NCBI GenBank assembly: GCA_020725545.1
Contig: DYEV01000008.1
Span: 124,001 to 188,000 of the forward strand
DNA: 64,000 nucleotides
Reading direction: 5' to 3'
From: Desulfobacca sp.
GTDB lineage: Bacteria > Desulfobacterota > Desulfobaccia > Desulfobaccales > Desulfobaccaceae
The notes under the pieces were generated by a model. That model did no database searches. It saw only the letters and a program-made list of their open reading frames with translations, and was not told where the DNA came from. How positions within the stretch are numbered: position 1 is the stretch's first letter; each line of letters opens with the position of its first letter. The translations under genes and the position numbers were made by a program. Of the stretch, positions 38,429-48,278 are shown one piece after another.

Positions 38429-39220
38429 ATGCCGCCGGTTTGGACTACCCACGGTCTTCTGGCCCGGTGGGGGCGGAGTCTGCCAGCCCGCCAGACCTTG
38501 GCCCTGCTGAAACCCTACCGCACTACGGGGACCCTCCTGGAACTCGGTCCCGGCCGGGGGGATGTTTTGCTTGCGGCCCGGGCCGCCGGCTTTACGGTTT
38601 CTGGTCTGGAAATTAATCCCGAAAGGGCCCGCTGCATCAGAGAGCGGTTGGGGTTGCCCTGCGCCAGCACGCCACTGACCGACTCACCTTGGCTAGGCCG
38701 CCGCTTCGATATAGTTTACCATCGCGATGTCCTCAGCCATTTTTATGACCAGGTGGCGGAGTTTCATCGGATCCATGATGTTCTCGGGGAAGACGGCTTG
38801 CTGATTTTTGAAACGGGTAATCTGGGGGAAGTAGCGACAAGGTATCTCTCCTTGGTCCCCACCTTCGATTATCCGGAACACCTTTATTTTTTCGGGGAGA
38901 AGAGTCTGCGGCGTCTGTTGGCGCTTACCGGCTTTCACTTGCTGACCTTGCGGCGGTATGACCTGGAGGTCTATTTCTGGCTGGCACGCTTGGCCAAGGC
39001 CATGCGCAGCTATCGAACGGCAGCGGCCGATCCTGCGGGCAGGCTGCCAGGAAACCCGAAACCGCGGCGGCCGCCCGAGGCTCGTCGAGCCGGAGGCCAG
39101 GCCCTCTGTTGGCTGGGCTATGAATTTGTTGCCGAATCCCTCTGGAAATATCAGGTTGGAAGCTGGTCGCCCCGACGGGGGCGGCCCCAGACCCTGGTTG
39201 TCATCGCCCGACGGATATAA
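38429..39220 (+). CDS. class I SAM-dependent methyltransferase
   Basis: LLELGPGRGDVLLAARAAGFTVSGLEINPERARCIRERLGL; HFYDQVAEFHRIHDVLGEDGLLIFETGN. Confidence 0.85.
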   Translation: MPPVWTTHGLLARWGRSLPARQTLALLKPYRTTGTLLELGPGRGDVLLAARAAGFTVSGLEINPERARCIRERLGLPCASTPLTDSPWLGRRFDIVYHRDVLSHFYDQVAEFHRIHDVLGEDGLLIFETGNLGEVATRYLSLVPTFDYPEHLYFFGEKSLRRLLALTGFHLLTLRRYDLEVYFWLARLAKAMRSYRTAAADPAGRLPGNPKPRRPPEARRAGGQALCWLGYEFVAESLWKYQVGSWSPRRGRPQTLVVIARRI

Positions 39221-39225
39221 GATTC

Positions 39226-40392
39226 GTGCATATTCTTTATTTTGCCCCGGTAAATCTGGACCGACCCAATGCCGTGCAGACCCATACCCTGGGGCTGCTG
39301 CAGGGATTCAGCCGTCAGGGTGCCCGTGTGGCCGCGGTTCTGCCCCGACCGACGCGGCCCCTGCCAACTCTCGCCGGAGTAACCTATCATTATTACGGCC
39401 CGTATCGAGGCGGCCGCCGCCACCTACCCCGAGAAATTCTGGTCAGTTCCCTGCTGCTGGAGCGGTTGTGTCGGAGGCAAACCTTTGACGCCATCTATGC
39501 CCGGGATATGGATGTGTTTCTCGGTCCCCGCCTCTGCTCCCGATTGTTTCATCTGCCCCTGTTTTTGGAGATCGATGACACGCCGGTGGAGGGAGATTAT
39601 CCCTCCCTGATCCGCCCCTGGGTGGAATACAACCTCAGGTGTGATTATCGCCAGGCCAGCGGCCTGATCGTCCCCTCGGTGCCCCGCAGTATGATTTTGC
39701 AGGAGCGATTCCAGGTGCCGGCCGCCAAGATTCATGTGGTGCTCAATGGCGCTGAGGATATCCCCACCCAACCGCTCACTCCCGAGGAGGCCAAGGCCCG
39801 CCTGGGCCTGCCGGCCGACAGTTTCTGCCTGGGGTATGTGGGCACGGTCAACGACCGCTATGATTTTGCCACCATGTTGAAAGCCATGGCCCGGAGTGAG
39901 CCCGCAGTCCCGCACCTGCGGTTTGTCCTGGTGGGCGCCGGCCCCTGCCTGCCGGCCGTGGAGCAGCTGGTCGTCAGCATGGGACTCAGCAACCGGGTGA
40001 TTTTTACCGGGTTTGTCCAGCCGGACCGCTTCCCTGCACTGCTGCCCGCCCTGGATGTTGGCCTCATGGTTCTAACCGCCTCAGCCCTCGTGGAACACGG
40101 CCCGGTCCATACCAAACTGGCCACCTACGGCCTCTACGGGCTGCCAGTGATCACCGCAGCTTACTCCCTGGCCGGGTATCCTGAAGGTCTCCGATCAGGG
40201 CTTTTCCTGGTACCGCCCGCAGACCCGGAGAGGCTGGCAATCCTGATCATCGCTCTGGCCCAGCAGCCCCAATACCGCCAAGCCGCAGGCGCAAGCTTGC
40301 AGGATTTTGTCCGCCACAAACTTACCTGGACCATAGTGGCCGGGGAGATCCTCACGATCATGGCCAAGGCCGTCAAGGCACGGGCTCATTAA
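39226..40392 (+). CDS. GT4 family glycosyltransferase
   Basis: VVLNGAEDIPTQPLTPEEAKARLGL; LGYVGTVNDRYDF; FTGFVQPDRFPALLPALDVGLMV. Confidence 0.85.
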   Translation: MHILYFAPVNLDRPNAVQTHTLGLLQGFSRQGARVAAVLPRPTRPLPTLAGVTYHYYGPYRGGRRHLPREILVSSLLLERLCRRQTFDAIYARDMDVFLGPRLCSRLFHLPLFLEIDDTPVEGDYPSLIRPWVEYNLRCDYRQASGLIVPSVPRSMILQERFQVPAAKIHVVLNGAEDIPTQPLTPEEAKARLGLPADSFCLGYVGTVNDRYDFATMLKAMARSEPAVPHLRFVLVGAGPCLPAVEQLVVSMGLSNRVIFTGFVQPDRFPALLPALDVGLMVLTASALVEHGPVHTKLATYGLYGLPVITAAYSLAGYPEGLRSGLFLVPPADPERLAILIIALAQQPQYRQAAGASLQDFVRHKLTWTIVAGEILTIMAKAVKARAH

Positions 40393-40412
40393 ACGGGCCT
40401 TTGGAGCGCTTC

Positions 40413-41918
40413 ATGTCCCTCCCCCTTCCCCCCCAGAGCCCCGCCGCCGACACCCGGGAGACCAACCGGCTGCTGGCCATCAATACCGGTCTGCTCACCC
40501 TCACCGAACTGCTCACCAAAGTAATGAGTCTGGTACTCATCATCCTGGTGGCCCGGACCTTGGGGCCGGCCCAAATGGGCATCTATGCCTTTGCCCTGAC
40601 CTTTATCCAGATCTTTGAAGTAATAGTTAATTTTGGCTTGGAACGCTACATCCAACGTGAGGTGGGCCGCCGCGTCGGTTTGGCCGGGCCACTTTTCAGC
40701 CAGATCTTTTCTTTCAAGGCGATCCTGTATCTGCTCATCTGGATGGCCATCCTGGGACTGAGCGCTTTTTTCTTTGACAGTCCTTTGAAACGTCAGGTGG
40801 TCTGGATTCTCAGTCTTACCCTTTTTTTCCGGACCAATCTGACTTCCACCACGGCTTTTTTCCGGGCCACCCTGCAGGCCAAATATGAGGCCCTGGTAAT
40901 CATCAGCCTGCGGCTGGTTTATACCACGGCTGGCATGGCGGCGGTGTTGGCCGGTTATGGCCTGCTGACATTGGTAAGCCTGGAACTGCTGGCCACCGTC
41001 ACGGCCTGCACCTTGGCCTGGTGGCTTAGCCGGCACCGTTTCGGCTGGAGCTGGCAACGCCCAGTTTGGCCAGAGCTCTGGGGCTTGGCCCAGGCTGCCA
41101 GGGATTTTTTCCTGCTCCGGCTGGTCTTGGTCGTCTTTACGGCCATCGACATGCTCATGCTCTCCTGGCTGTGCGGTGACGTAGCCACCGGCTTCTATGC
41201 CGCGGCTATCCGTCTGACAACAGCCCTGGATTTCTTCCCCGAGGCCTTTGGCGGGGCCTTTCTGCCGGTCTTGAGCCGGCGTGTCCAGGAAGGCTGGCAA
41301 GCCTTTACCGAGGTCTTCCAAAACTACTATAAATATCTCCTCATTGTGGGGTTGGGACTGACCGTGGGCTTGAGCGGCCTGGCCGCTCCGGGGATCACTA
41401 CTCTTTTCGGGACCGCCTTTTTGCCCGCAGTGGCCACGTTGCGTTGGCTGGCCCTGGCCCTGCTGTTGGATTATCTCAACCGCTGTCTGGCCAATATTTT
41501 TATTGCGGTGGATGAGGAAAAACAACTCTTGAAAATTTTTGGCCTGGCCGCCGGCGCCAAGATTCTGTTCGCCTTTCTGCTCATACCCTTGTACCAACAG
41601 AACGGCGCGGCCCTGGCCGCAGTTCTGGCTGAAGCAGTGGTCCAGACCCAGCTGCTTTCTACGCTGGGACGGCAGCGGTTGGCCCCGCTGCGCCTGGTTC
41701 ACCTGGCCAAGCGGCCGCTCTTGGCCTCGGCCTTAACCGGCGGGGCGATATGGGGTTTCAGTCGCTGGCCGCTGCCCCTGCTGGTGCAGCTGCCATTGGC
41801 CGTCTTGGCCTTTGGCATGAGTTTGCTCTTGACCAGAGCCCTTTCCTGGCAGGAAGTAGTGGCGGGCCGTAATCTGCTGCGGACGCAAGGGAGGACGCAT
41901 GCTGCCGGGGCATCCTGA
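40413..41918 (+). CDS. oligosaccharide flippase (Wzx/MATE-like family)
   Basis: 14-TM style; LTELLTKVMSLVLIILVARTLGPAQMGIYAFALTFIQIFEVIVNFGLERYIQREVGR. Confidence 0.88.
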   Translation: MSLPLPPQSPAADTRETNRLLAINTGLLTLTELLTKVMSLVLIILVARTLGPAQMGIYAFALTFIQIFEVIVNFGLERYIQREVGRRVGLAGPLFSQIFSFKAILYLLIWMAILGLSAFFFDSPLKRQVVWILSLTLFFRTNLTSTTAFFRATLQAKYEALVIISLRLVYTTAGMAAVLAGYGLLTLVSLELLATVTACTLAWWLSRHRFGWSWQRPVWPELWGLAQAARDFFLLRLVLVVFTAIDMLMLSWLCGDVATGFYAAAIRLTTALDFFPEAFGGAFLPVLSRRVQEGWQAFTEVFQNYYKYLLIVGLGLTVGLSGLAAPGITTLFGTAFLPAVATLRWLALALLLDYLNRCLANIFIAVDEEKQLLKIFGLAAGAKILFAFLLIPLYQQNGAALAAVLAEAVVQTQLLSTLGRQRLAPLRLVHLAKRPLLASALTGGAIWGFSRWPLPLLVQLPLAVLAFGMSLLLTRALSWQEVVAGRNLLRTQGRTHAAGAS

Positions 41919-43170
41919 AATCACTCTCCGTCCCTTTCCCTTCCCGTACCGGGCAGCGCTGGCCATAGCTTCGGATATTGACGTTTGCACCCCGGCCACT
42001 TTTCTGGCCGTGCACCGCTTCCTGAACGGGGAACTAGGTCTGCCCGTAGCCGACTCGTGCTTTGGGGTAGGCCAGGAACCGGGACAACTGGCTTATTTCC
42101 TGGCCGATGGCCGCACTCCGGCGCCAACTGCGCCTCTCCTCGAGGCCGCCATCCGGGACGGCCTCATTGACTCCCTGCATAGCTGGGGTGATTTTAACGA
42201 AGCGCCTCCAGAGCCGAAGTTTCTGCGCCATCTGGCGCTGACTTTCACCGAGCACCTCCAGCGGGCCGGTTTATCCTTAAAAATCTGGATCAATCACGGC
42301 TCCCCCGCCAACCGGCAGAATTTTTTTACCCGGACCCAATCGGAGTTTGTCGGTGATGATCCAGCTTCACCGTGGTATACCGCCGATCTGGCCAAGGCTC
42401 TGGGAGTGCAATTTTATTGGGGGATGGAGCTGACGCCCTGGCCGCTGTCGATCCAGGCTCCCTGGACCAGGCCGGCCCATTGGCTCCGGGTGGGGGGCAA
42501 CTCCTTAAAAAATCTGGCGAAAATGTTTTTGGGACGTCGCTCCCAACAACGGCGCCGGGACCAGATTACCTCTTTGGCCGTGCCGTTGACCCTGCGGGAT
42601 GGCTGGCCGGTCTGGGCTTTTAGCCGATTTAACCGCCACCCCCAGGGTCTATGGGGGCGACCCAACCGGCACACCCTCAAATACGCTTTAGCCCCTGCAG
42701 TTTTAGGGCAACTGGTTCAGGAAGCCGGCTTCTTAATCCTCTATACTCACCTGGGGATGCCCCGGTCCGACCCCGGTCCACTTTTTCTGGCTCCCGACCG
42801 TCAAGCTCTGGAATTTCTGGCCGATATGTATCACCACGGGGTCATTTGGGTGGCCACCACGGCCAGATTGTTAACCTATCGGCAGGTCCAACAAACCCTG
42901 CGCTGGGACGTCCTCCGGCAGGGCGACCAGCTTGGCATTCATCTGCATACCGTAGCCGATCCCTTGCGCAGCCTCCGGCAGCCCACAGTTGAGGAGGTGG
43001 CTGGCCTGAGTTTCTATACTGACAGAGCAACGGCGACCAAACTCTTTTTGGACGGACGCGAACTGGCCACCCGCCCCATGCCCCCAGATCATACCGGGCG
43101 GGGCGGCCTGATGATCCCGTTGCCTCCGCCGCCGGCGACCGCCTGTCTGGAGGAAAGATGGCCCGTTTAG
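41899..43170 (+). CDS. polysaccharide-deacetylase-like (divergent NodB-fold) protein of EPS clusters
   Basis: YRAALAIASDIDVCTPATFLAVHRFLN; LHSWGDFNEAP; KIWINHGSPANRQNF; LILYTHLGMP; good SD (ggaggacgcATG). Confidence 0.6.
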   Translation: MLPGHPEITLRPFPFPYRAALAIASDIDVCTPATFLAVHRFLNGELGLPVADSCFGVGQEPGQLAYFLADGRTPAPTAPLLEAAIRDGLIDSLHSWGDFNEAPPEPKFLRHLALTFTEHLQRAGLSLKIWINHGSPANRQNFFTRTQSEFVGDDPASPWYTADLAKALGVQFYWGMELTPWPLSIQAPWTRPAHWLRVGGNSLKNLAKMFLGRRSQQRRRDQITSLAVPLTLRDGWPVWAFSRFNRHPQGLWGRPNRHTLKYALAPAVLGQLVQEAGFLILYTHLGMPRSDPGPLFLAPDRQALEFLADMYHHGVIWVATTARLLTYRQVQQTLRWDVLRQGDQLGIHLHTVADPLRSLRQPTVEEVAGLSFYTDRATATKLFLDGRELATRPMPPDHTGRGGLMIPLPPPPATACLEERWPV

Positions 43171-44450
43171 CCTATTTTTTTTCCACCTTCCCGAAGTTGA
43201 GCGAAACCTTTGCCCTGAGCCAGGTGCAGGCCACGCGGGCTCTGGGCTTGGCCTGTCTGACAGTGGCCAACCGGCGGCCGGCAGCCGGCGGCTATGATCC
43301 CGGCGATCGGGAGCTAGTCCGGACTACCTTCTATCTTACCCCGGCTAAGCCGCTGGTCTATGGGAAGGCCCTCCTCTGGGTCCGGCGGCAGCGGCCCCAG
43401 GCTTGGGTGCAGGCCCTTACCTTGGCGCTCACCCTGAAAGATGGTGGCCGCCACCAACGGCTGCTCCATCTGGCCCACCTGGCCGGGGCTGCGGTGCTGG
43501 CCCGATTTTGCCAAGCTCAGCAGGTAGGCCAGGTTCACGTCCACTATGCTTATGGCGCAGCCTCGGTGGCTTTGTTCCTTCAGGCCTTAGCCGGCATCCC
43601 CTATAGTCTGAGCATCCATGGTTCGGATGTGCTCCTGGAAAATCCTTTCCTCGAGGCCAAGTTGGCCGGAGCCAGATTCATTGTGTCCAACTGCCAGTAT
43701 CATTGCCGGCAACTGCGGGGGCGTTATCCCTCCCTGGCAGGCAAGCGGTTTTATGTTGTCCCGGGCGGTGTTGACTTGGGCCGGGGGTTGTGGGCCAATG
43801 CGGTGCCGCCGGCCCCGGAGGGCCCCTTGCGCCTGCTGCTGGTGGGCCGGCTGGTGCCGGTCAAAGGCATCGACCTCCTGCTCGAGGCCTGCGCCCGCTT
43901 GCGGCGGCAGCAGCTCCCCTTCATCTGCCGCATCGTCGGCGACGGTCCAGAAAAAAGTCGTTTACAACAATTAGTCCAGAGCCTTGGCTTAGGAGAGCAG
44001 GTGCAACTGCTGGGGGCCCTGTACCAGGATGAGGTGGCCCGGCTCTATGATTGGTCCCAGGTGGTGGTTCTCTCTTCCCGGAGCGAAGGCACGCCCATGA
44101 CCATTATCGAGGCCATGGCCAAGGCCCGGCCGGTGGTAGCCCCGCGTCTGACGGCCATCCCGGAGATGGTGGCGGAGGGCAAGACCGGCTTCCTCTTCGA
44201 ACCTGGCGCCGCGGCCGATCTGGCGGCCAAACTGGCTCGCTTGGCAGCCGAGTCGGACCTACGGGCGCGACAGGGAGAAGCGGCCCGGCAGCAGGCCGCA
44301 GCAAAATTCAATCTTTGGACCAACGCCCGGAAATTTTTAGCGATCCTGGCCCAGGAAGTTCCAGCCCTGGATCTTCACCAACCTTTGGAGGTGCAAGATG
44401 ACATCCGCCGCAACCTGTCGCCTATTGGTCATTACTCCCTGCCGGGATGA
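43158..44450 (+). CDS. GT4 family glycosyltransferase (WcaL-like)
   Basis: FFSTFPKLSETFALSQVQA; VHVHYAYGAASVALFLQALAGIPYSLSIHGSDV; VVPGGVDLGR; SSRSEGTPMTIIEAMAKARPVVAPRLTAIPEMV. Confidence 0.9.
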   Translation: MARLAYFFSTFPKLSETFALSQVQATRALGLACLTVANRRPAAGGYDPGDRELVRTTFYLTPAKPLVYGKALLWVRRQRPQAWVQALTLALTLKDGGRHQRLLHLAHLAGAAVLARFCQAQQVGQVHVHYAYGAASVALFLQALAGIPYSLSIHGSDVLLENPFLEAKLAGARFIVSNCQYHCRQLRGRYPSLAGKRFYVVPGGVDLGRGLWANAVPPAPEGPLRLLLVGRLVPVKGIDLLLEACARLRRQQLPFICRIVGDGPEKSRLQQLVQSLGLGEQVQLLGALYQDEVARLYDWSQVVVLSSRSEGTPMTIIEAMAKARPVVAPRLTAIPEMVAEGKTGFLFEPGAAADLAAKLARLAAESDLRARQGEAARQQAAAKFNLWTNARKFLAILAQEVPALDLHQPLEVQDDIRRNLSPIGHYSLPG

Positions 44451-45294
44451 GGCCCGGTTTCTCCCCGCCCTTATTCAGGCGGTGGCCCAGCAGAGCTATC
44501 TACCGGCTGCCTGGATTCTGGTGGACGATGGCAGCCGAGACGAGACGTTTGCCATTATGACCCAGGCCGCTGGCCAATACCCCTGGATCAAGACCATCCG
44601 GCGGCACCGTCAGGGGCCCCGCCAATTGGGGCCAGGCGTGGTCCATGCCTTTCATGATGGCCTGGCCGCCGCCCGGCTGGACTACGACGTAGTCGCCAAA
44701 CTGGACGCCGACCTGGAATTTGGCCCCCATTGCTTTGCCGCCATCCTCAAGCATTTCGAGAACCCTCGGGTCGGCATGGCCAGCGGCACCACTTTTTTAA
44801 AGGTCGGCCGCAAACTCGTCTCAGAACGCTATACCGATTTCCACGTCCCCGGCCAGGCCAAATTCTATCGCCGGGCCTGCTTCGCAGATATCGGCGGCTT
44901 GCAGCCTGTTTATGGCTGGGACATTGTGGATGAAACCGATGCCCGCCGCCATGGCTGGTTGACCCTTAGCGATCCGGCCATAGTGCTCATCCACCATCGC
45001 CTGCAAGGCTCTTCTTTCGGGGCGGTGCGCGGGCGGATCATCTGGGGGCAGGGAGCCTACGCCAGCGGCAGCCACCCCCTCTTCGCTCTGGCGCGGGGAA
45101 TCTTCCGCATGTTTGAGAGGCCCTGGCTCATCGGCGGCCTGGCTTTTCTTTGGGGATTCTTCAGCAGTTATTTGGATCCGCGCCTGCAGCGGGTGCAAGA
45201 TCAGGAGCTGATCCACTATCTCCGCCGGGAACAACTGTATCGCCTCTGCCATGGCAACAAATTATCCCCCGGCAGGTTGAAACATGTCCACTGA
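44398..45294 (+). CDS. GT2 family glycosyltransferase
   Basis: LLVITPCRDEARFLPALIQAVAQQSYLPAAWILVDDGSRDET; VVAKLDADLEF; GWDIVDETDARRHGW; SD ttggaggtgcaagATG. Confidence 0.88.
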   Translation: MTSAATCRLLVITPCRDEARFLPALIQAVAQQSYLPAAWILVDDGSRDETFAIMTQAAGQYPWIKTIRRHRQGPRQLGPGVVHAFHDGLAAARLDYDVVAKLDADLEFGPHCFAAILKHFENPRVGMASGTTFLKVGRKLVSERYTDFHVPGQAKFYRRACFADIGGLQPVYGWDIVDETDARRHGWLTLSDPAIVLIHHRLQGSSFGAVRGRIIWGQGAYASGSHPLFALARGIFRMFERPWLIGGLAFLWGFFSSYLDPRLQRVQDQELIHYLRREQLYRLCHGNKLSPGRLKHVH

Positions 45295-46024
45295 TAAAGC
45301 CATCAACATTCTGGGGGTGCCGGTGGGGGCCCATACCCTGCCGGGTCTGCTGCAGCGGCTCGAGGGGTTCTGGCAATCCCCGGGGTGCGCCTACACTTAT
45401 GGCGTCAACGCCCACAGCCTCAACCTGGCCGCCAACGATCCCGCCTTCCGGCAACGCCTCCTGGCAGCCGACCTGGTCTATGCCGACGGCGCCTCACTGC
45501 TCCTGGCCGCCCGCCTGCTGGGCCAACGCCTGCCCATGAAGATCACCACCACGGACCTGTGGCCCCCCCTGTGCGCCCTGGCTGTGCAGCGCCGCCTCAA
45601 GTTTTACCTATGCGGCGGCGAACCGGGATTAGCTGAACGGGCCAAGGAGCGAGCCTTGAAGGCCTACCCCGGCCTGGCTATCGTCGGCGTTCACGACGGC
45701 TTTACGGATATTTTTTCGCCTATCACCGTCGAGGCCATCAATGCCGTCCAGCCGGATATCGTCTGGGCCGGCCTGGGTGAACCCCTGCAAGCCCATTGGG
45801 CCTGGACCATGCGCCCCCACCTCCGGGCCAAGCTCATTATCACCTGCGGCGGCATGTTCAAGATTGTGGCCGGGGACCTGCGGCGCGTCGCCGCCGCCTG
45901 GCAGCAGCGGGGCTTGGAATGGCTCTTTCGCCTCTACCAGGAACCGCGGACCTGGCGCCGCTACCTCCTGGGCCTGCCGAAGTTCGGACTCCGGGTGTTG
46001 CTCCAGGCCGTGCGGCAGGCCTAG
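45284..46024 (+). CDS. WecG/TagA/CpsF family (GT26) glycosyltransferase
   Basis: VYADGASLLLAARLLGQRLPMKITTTDLWPPL; FYLCGGEPGLAERAKERALKAYPGLAIVGVHDGF; QPDIVWAGLGEPLQ; GGMFKIVAG. Confidence 0.92.
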   Translation: MSTDKAINILGVPVGAHTLPGLLQRLEGFWQSPGCAYTYGVNAHSLNLAANDPAFRQRLLAADLVYADGASLLLAARLLGQRLPMKITTTDLWPPLCALAVQRRLKFYLCGGEPGLAERAKERALKAYPGLAIVGVHDGFTDIFSPITVEAINAVQPDIVWAGLGEPLQAHWAWTMRPHLRAKLIITCGGMFKIVAGDLRRVAAAWQQRGLEWLFRLYQEPRTWRRYLLGLPKFGLRVLLQAVRQA

Positions 46025-46055
46025 GTCCGGACTTCCGCCACGCCAGAAATGATTG

Positions 46056-46082
46056 AGGGCGGGCACCAAGGCCCACCCCACT
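46056..46082 (+). repeat. REP-like palindrome R2 copy C (diverged)
   Basis: agggcgggcaccaaggcccaccccact. Confidence 0.6.
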
Positions 46083-46139
46083 AGATTGTTGCAAAAATGC
46101 TGTTCAGGGATGAAGCCGAGAGGGGCAGTGCCCTGGCCT

Positions 46140-48023
46140 CTATTTCAAAATTTCCTCCCGCCGGGCCAATTTCTCCAGCTCTTCTTCTTTTAGGATGGCA
46201 TCCTCTCCCCGGAGCAGGCGCTCCACGGCCGGCAGCAACTGATTCGCGGTCGCCACGTTGGGCCGCAAAACAAAATCAGCCCCGGCCGCATACAATTCCT
46301 GGGCCCGGGCATCGCTCTGGGCAATGACGATGATCTTGGCATGGGGCGCCAATACCCTGACTTCGCTGATCAGACGCAGGTTGTCGGTACCCACCAGAAT
46401 CTCATCGGTAATGGTGGAGATGGCAATCTTGACATGCTCCAGGCCAGCATGGTGCAGCGTCTGGATATTGCTGATATCCCCGTAGATTACTTTCACCTGC
46501 CGCTGGCTCAGGGCCTGATAGACCTGGGGATTGAAATCCACCACCACCAGCTTGTCTTTTAATTCGGGGCGCCGTTCTTCAATCTCATTGAGGAAGGCGC
46601 TGGCCACCCGGAAAAACCCCAACAGGGCGATATCCTTCGGTTCAGCCTCATCGGCCGCCGCCACCTGGGCGCCGATGGGTTTGAAGCCCAGACGCTCCAC
46701 GACGCCGCTCAAAACTTTTTGCAGACCTTGATTATACTTAATCATATAGGTGGAGGAAATGGAGGTGACCACGAAGACCAAGATGATCAGGGTCATGATG
46801 TCGGGGCCGATATGGTTGAAATCCGGTTTGCGGCCCAACACCGCGATGACCAGAGCAAACTCACTGAGTTGCGAGAGATTAATGGAGGTCAGGAGGCTCA
46901 CCCGGTTGCCGTTTTTCAGCCCATAAAGTACTGGAAAAACTGACAAAAAGCGGGTAGCCACCAAAAAAGTGGCCAGGACCAGGGCCAGTCCCAGCAACCC
47001 GGGGTTAACCAAGGGATTGGGAATCTTCATCCCCAGGGCCACAAAGAAGAGGGTGATGAAAAAGTCCCGGATATTAATAATCTTGCCGATGATATCCAGG
47101 TTATAAGGGAAGGTGGAGACGGCTATCCCGGCGATGAGGGCCCCCATTTCCATGGATAACCCCAGATAGGCGGCGGTGCCGGCAATAAGAAAACACCAGC
47201 CCAGGGAGGCCACCAGGATCAGTTCCGGCAGTTTGGCGATCTTGCGAAAGACCGCGCCCAGGACATATTTGCTGACCAACAGGCTTGAGACCACCAAGAA
47301 GGCCCCTTTGGTAAAGGACCAAAGAATGACCTGGATCTGGGGATCGGCCAGATTCGGTTGCACCCCCAAGAGGACAATCGCCCAGAGGTCCTGGAAGATG
47401 AGAACCCCTAAGGTCAGGCGGCCGGCCAGCGTATCAATCTCGAATTTCTCATAGAGCAGCTTGACGACGATGGTGGTGCTGCTCAAGGCCAGACAGGCGG
47501 CCAGATACAACAGGTCATAGCGGCCGCCGATGATCTTGATGCCGAGAATGGTATATTCGCAGGGGCAATAACCCCGGATGGTAAAGCCCAGGAGATAAAA
47601 AAATCCCAACCCCAGGGCCGCACACAGGATAAATTGACTGACGCCGGCGATAATAAGGGACGTCCCCGACTCTTTGATCTTTTTCAGGCTTAATTCCAGC
47701 CCGATCATGAAGAGGAGGAGGATCAGACCGATCTCGGCGATGGTCTGGATTTCTTCTTTATCCTGGATCCAGGCAAAGCCCATCTCCGGGCCGATGATCA
47801 CTCCAGCGGCCAGATAGGCCAGGATCAGCGGTTGGCGCATCAGGGTGGCCAGATAGGCCAGGACAGTGGCCGCCAGAATACTGATGCCGATCCCCGATAA
47901 CAGGGAATGCCCCCCCGCCTCCGCGGCCCACGAGGTCGAGGGCTGCAGCAGGATAAAAGCAACGAAAAGGGGGATTGGCAGAAAGAGGGTCTGTCGGTAT
48001 GGGTGCTCGGCCATGGTCGTCAT
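46140..48023 (-). CDS. KefB-type cation:proton antiporter with C-terminal TrkA-N domain
   Basis: PLILAYLAAGVIIGPEMGFAW; GLILLLFMIGLELSLKKI; C-terminal KLVVVDFNPQVYQALSQRQVKVIYGDISN. Start between 48050 and 48014 uncertain. Confidence 0.9.
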   Translation of the reverse strand: MTTMAEHPYRQTLFLPIPLFVAFILLQPSTSWAAEAGGHSLLSGIGISILAATVLAYLATLMRQPLILAYLAAGVIIGPEMGFAWIQDKEEIQTIAEIGLILLLFMIGLELSLKKIKESGTSLIIAGVSQFILCAALGLGFFYLLGFTIRGYCPCEYTILGIKIIGGRYDLLYLAACLALSSTTIVVKLLYEKFEIDTLAGRLTLGVLIFQDLWAIVLLGVQPNLADPQIQVILWSFTKGAFLVVSSLLVSKYVLGAVFRKIAKLPELILVASLGWCFLIAGTAAYLGLSMEMGALIAGIAVSTFPYNLDIIGKIINIRDFFITLFFVALGMKIPNPLVNPGLLGLALVLATFLVATRFLSVFPVLYGLKNGNRVSLLTSINLSQLSEFALVIAVLGRKPDFNHIGPDIMTLIILVFVVTSISSTYMIKYNQGLQKVLSGVVERLGFKPIGAQVAAADEAEPKDIALLGFFRVASAFLNEIEERRPELKDKLVVVDFNPQVYQALSQRQVKVIYGDISNIQTLHHAGLEHVKIAISTITDEILVGTDNLRLISEVRVLAPHAKIIVIAQSDARAQELYAAGADFVLRPNVATANQLLPAVERLLRGEDAILKEEELEKLARREEILK

Positions 48024-48144
48024 CTTACACAAAAATTGCCGGGGATGCATTAAAAACAGGAGAGGCGCGGAAGGAACGCGGCCCCAAAAGGCAACGGCCC
48101 AAAGACTGCTGGGCGCTAGGCAAAATTAGGCTTCTTGACTAAGC

Positions 48145-48213
48145 TGGCCCCAAAGCCTGGCACAACCGCGCCACCTGGCCGTCGAAGCCGCGGTTGGACA
48201 TGACCGGGACTAC
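48145..48213 (-). pseudogene. remnant duplicate of the mpl 3' end
   Basis: 48147-48210 aligns without gaps to 48757-48820 (offset 610; 58/64 identical by eye), corresponding to the VMSNGGFDGLVGRLCQALG segment of Mpl. Confidence 0.8.
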
Positions 48214-48278
48214 CTCTCGCTGTGTCTTAACAATGCTTGTTTTCTTCGGCTATTCTCTTGCCATCAGGAGAAACTGAT

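Noticed and set aside
46083-46125. Possible fifth R1 copy (attgttgcaaaaatgctgttcagggatgaag)
   Set aside because: Only short fragments resemble R1 and the second terminal repeat is missing.
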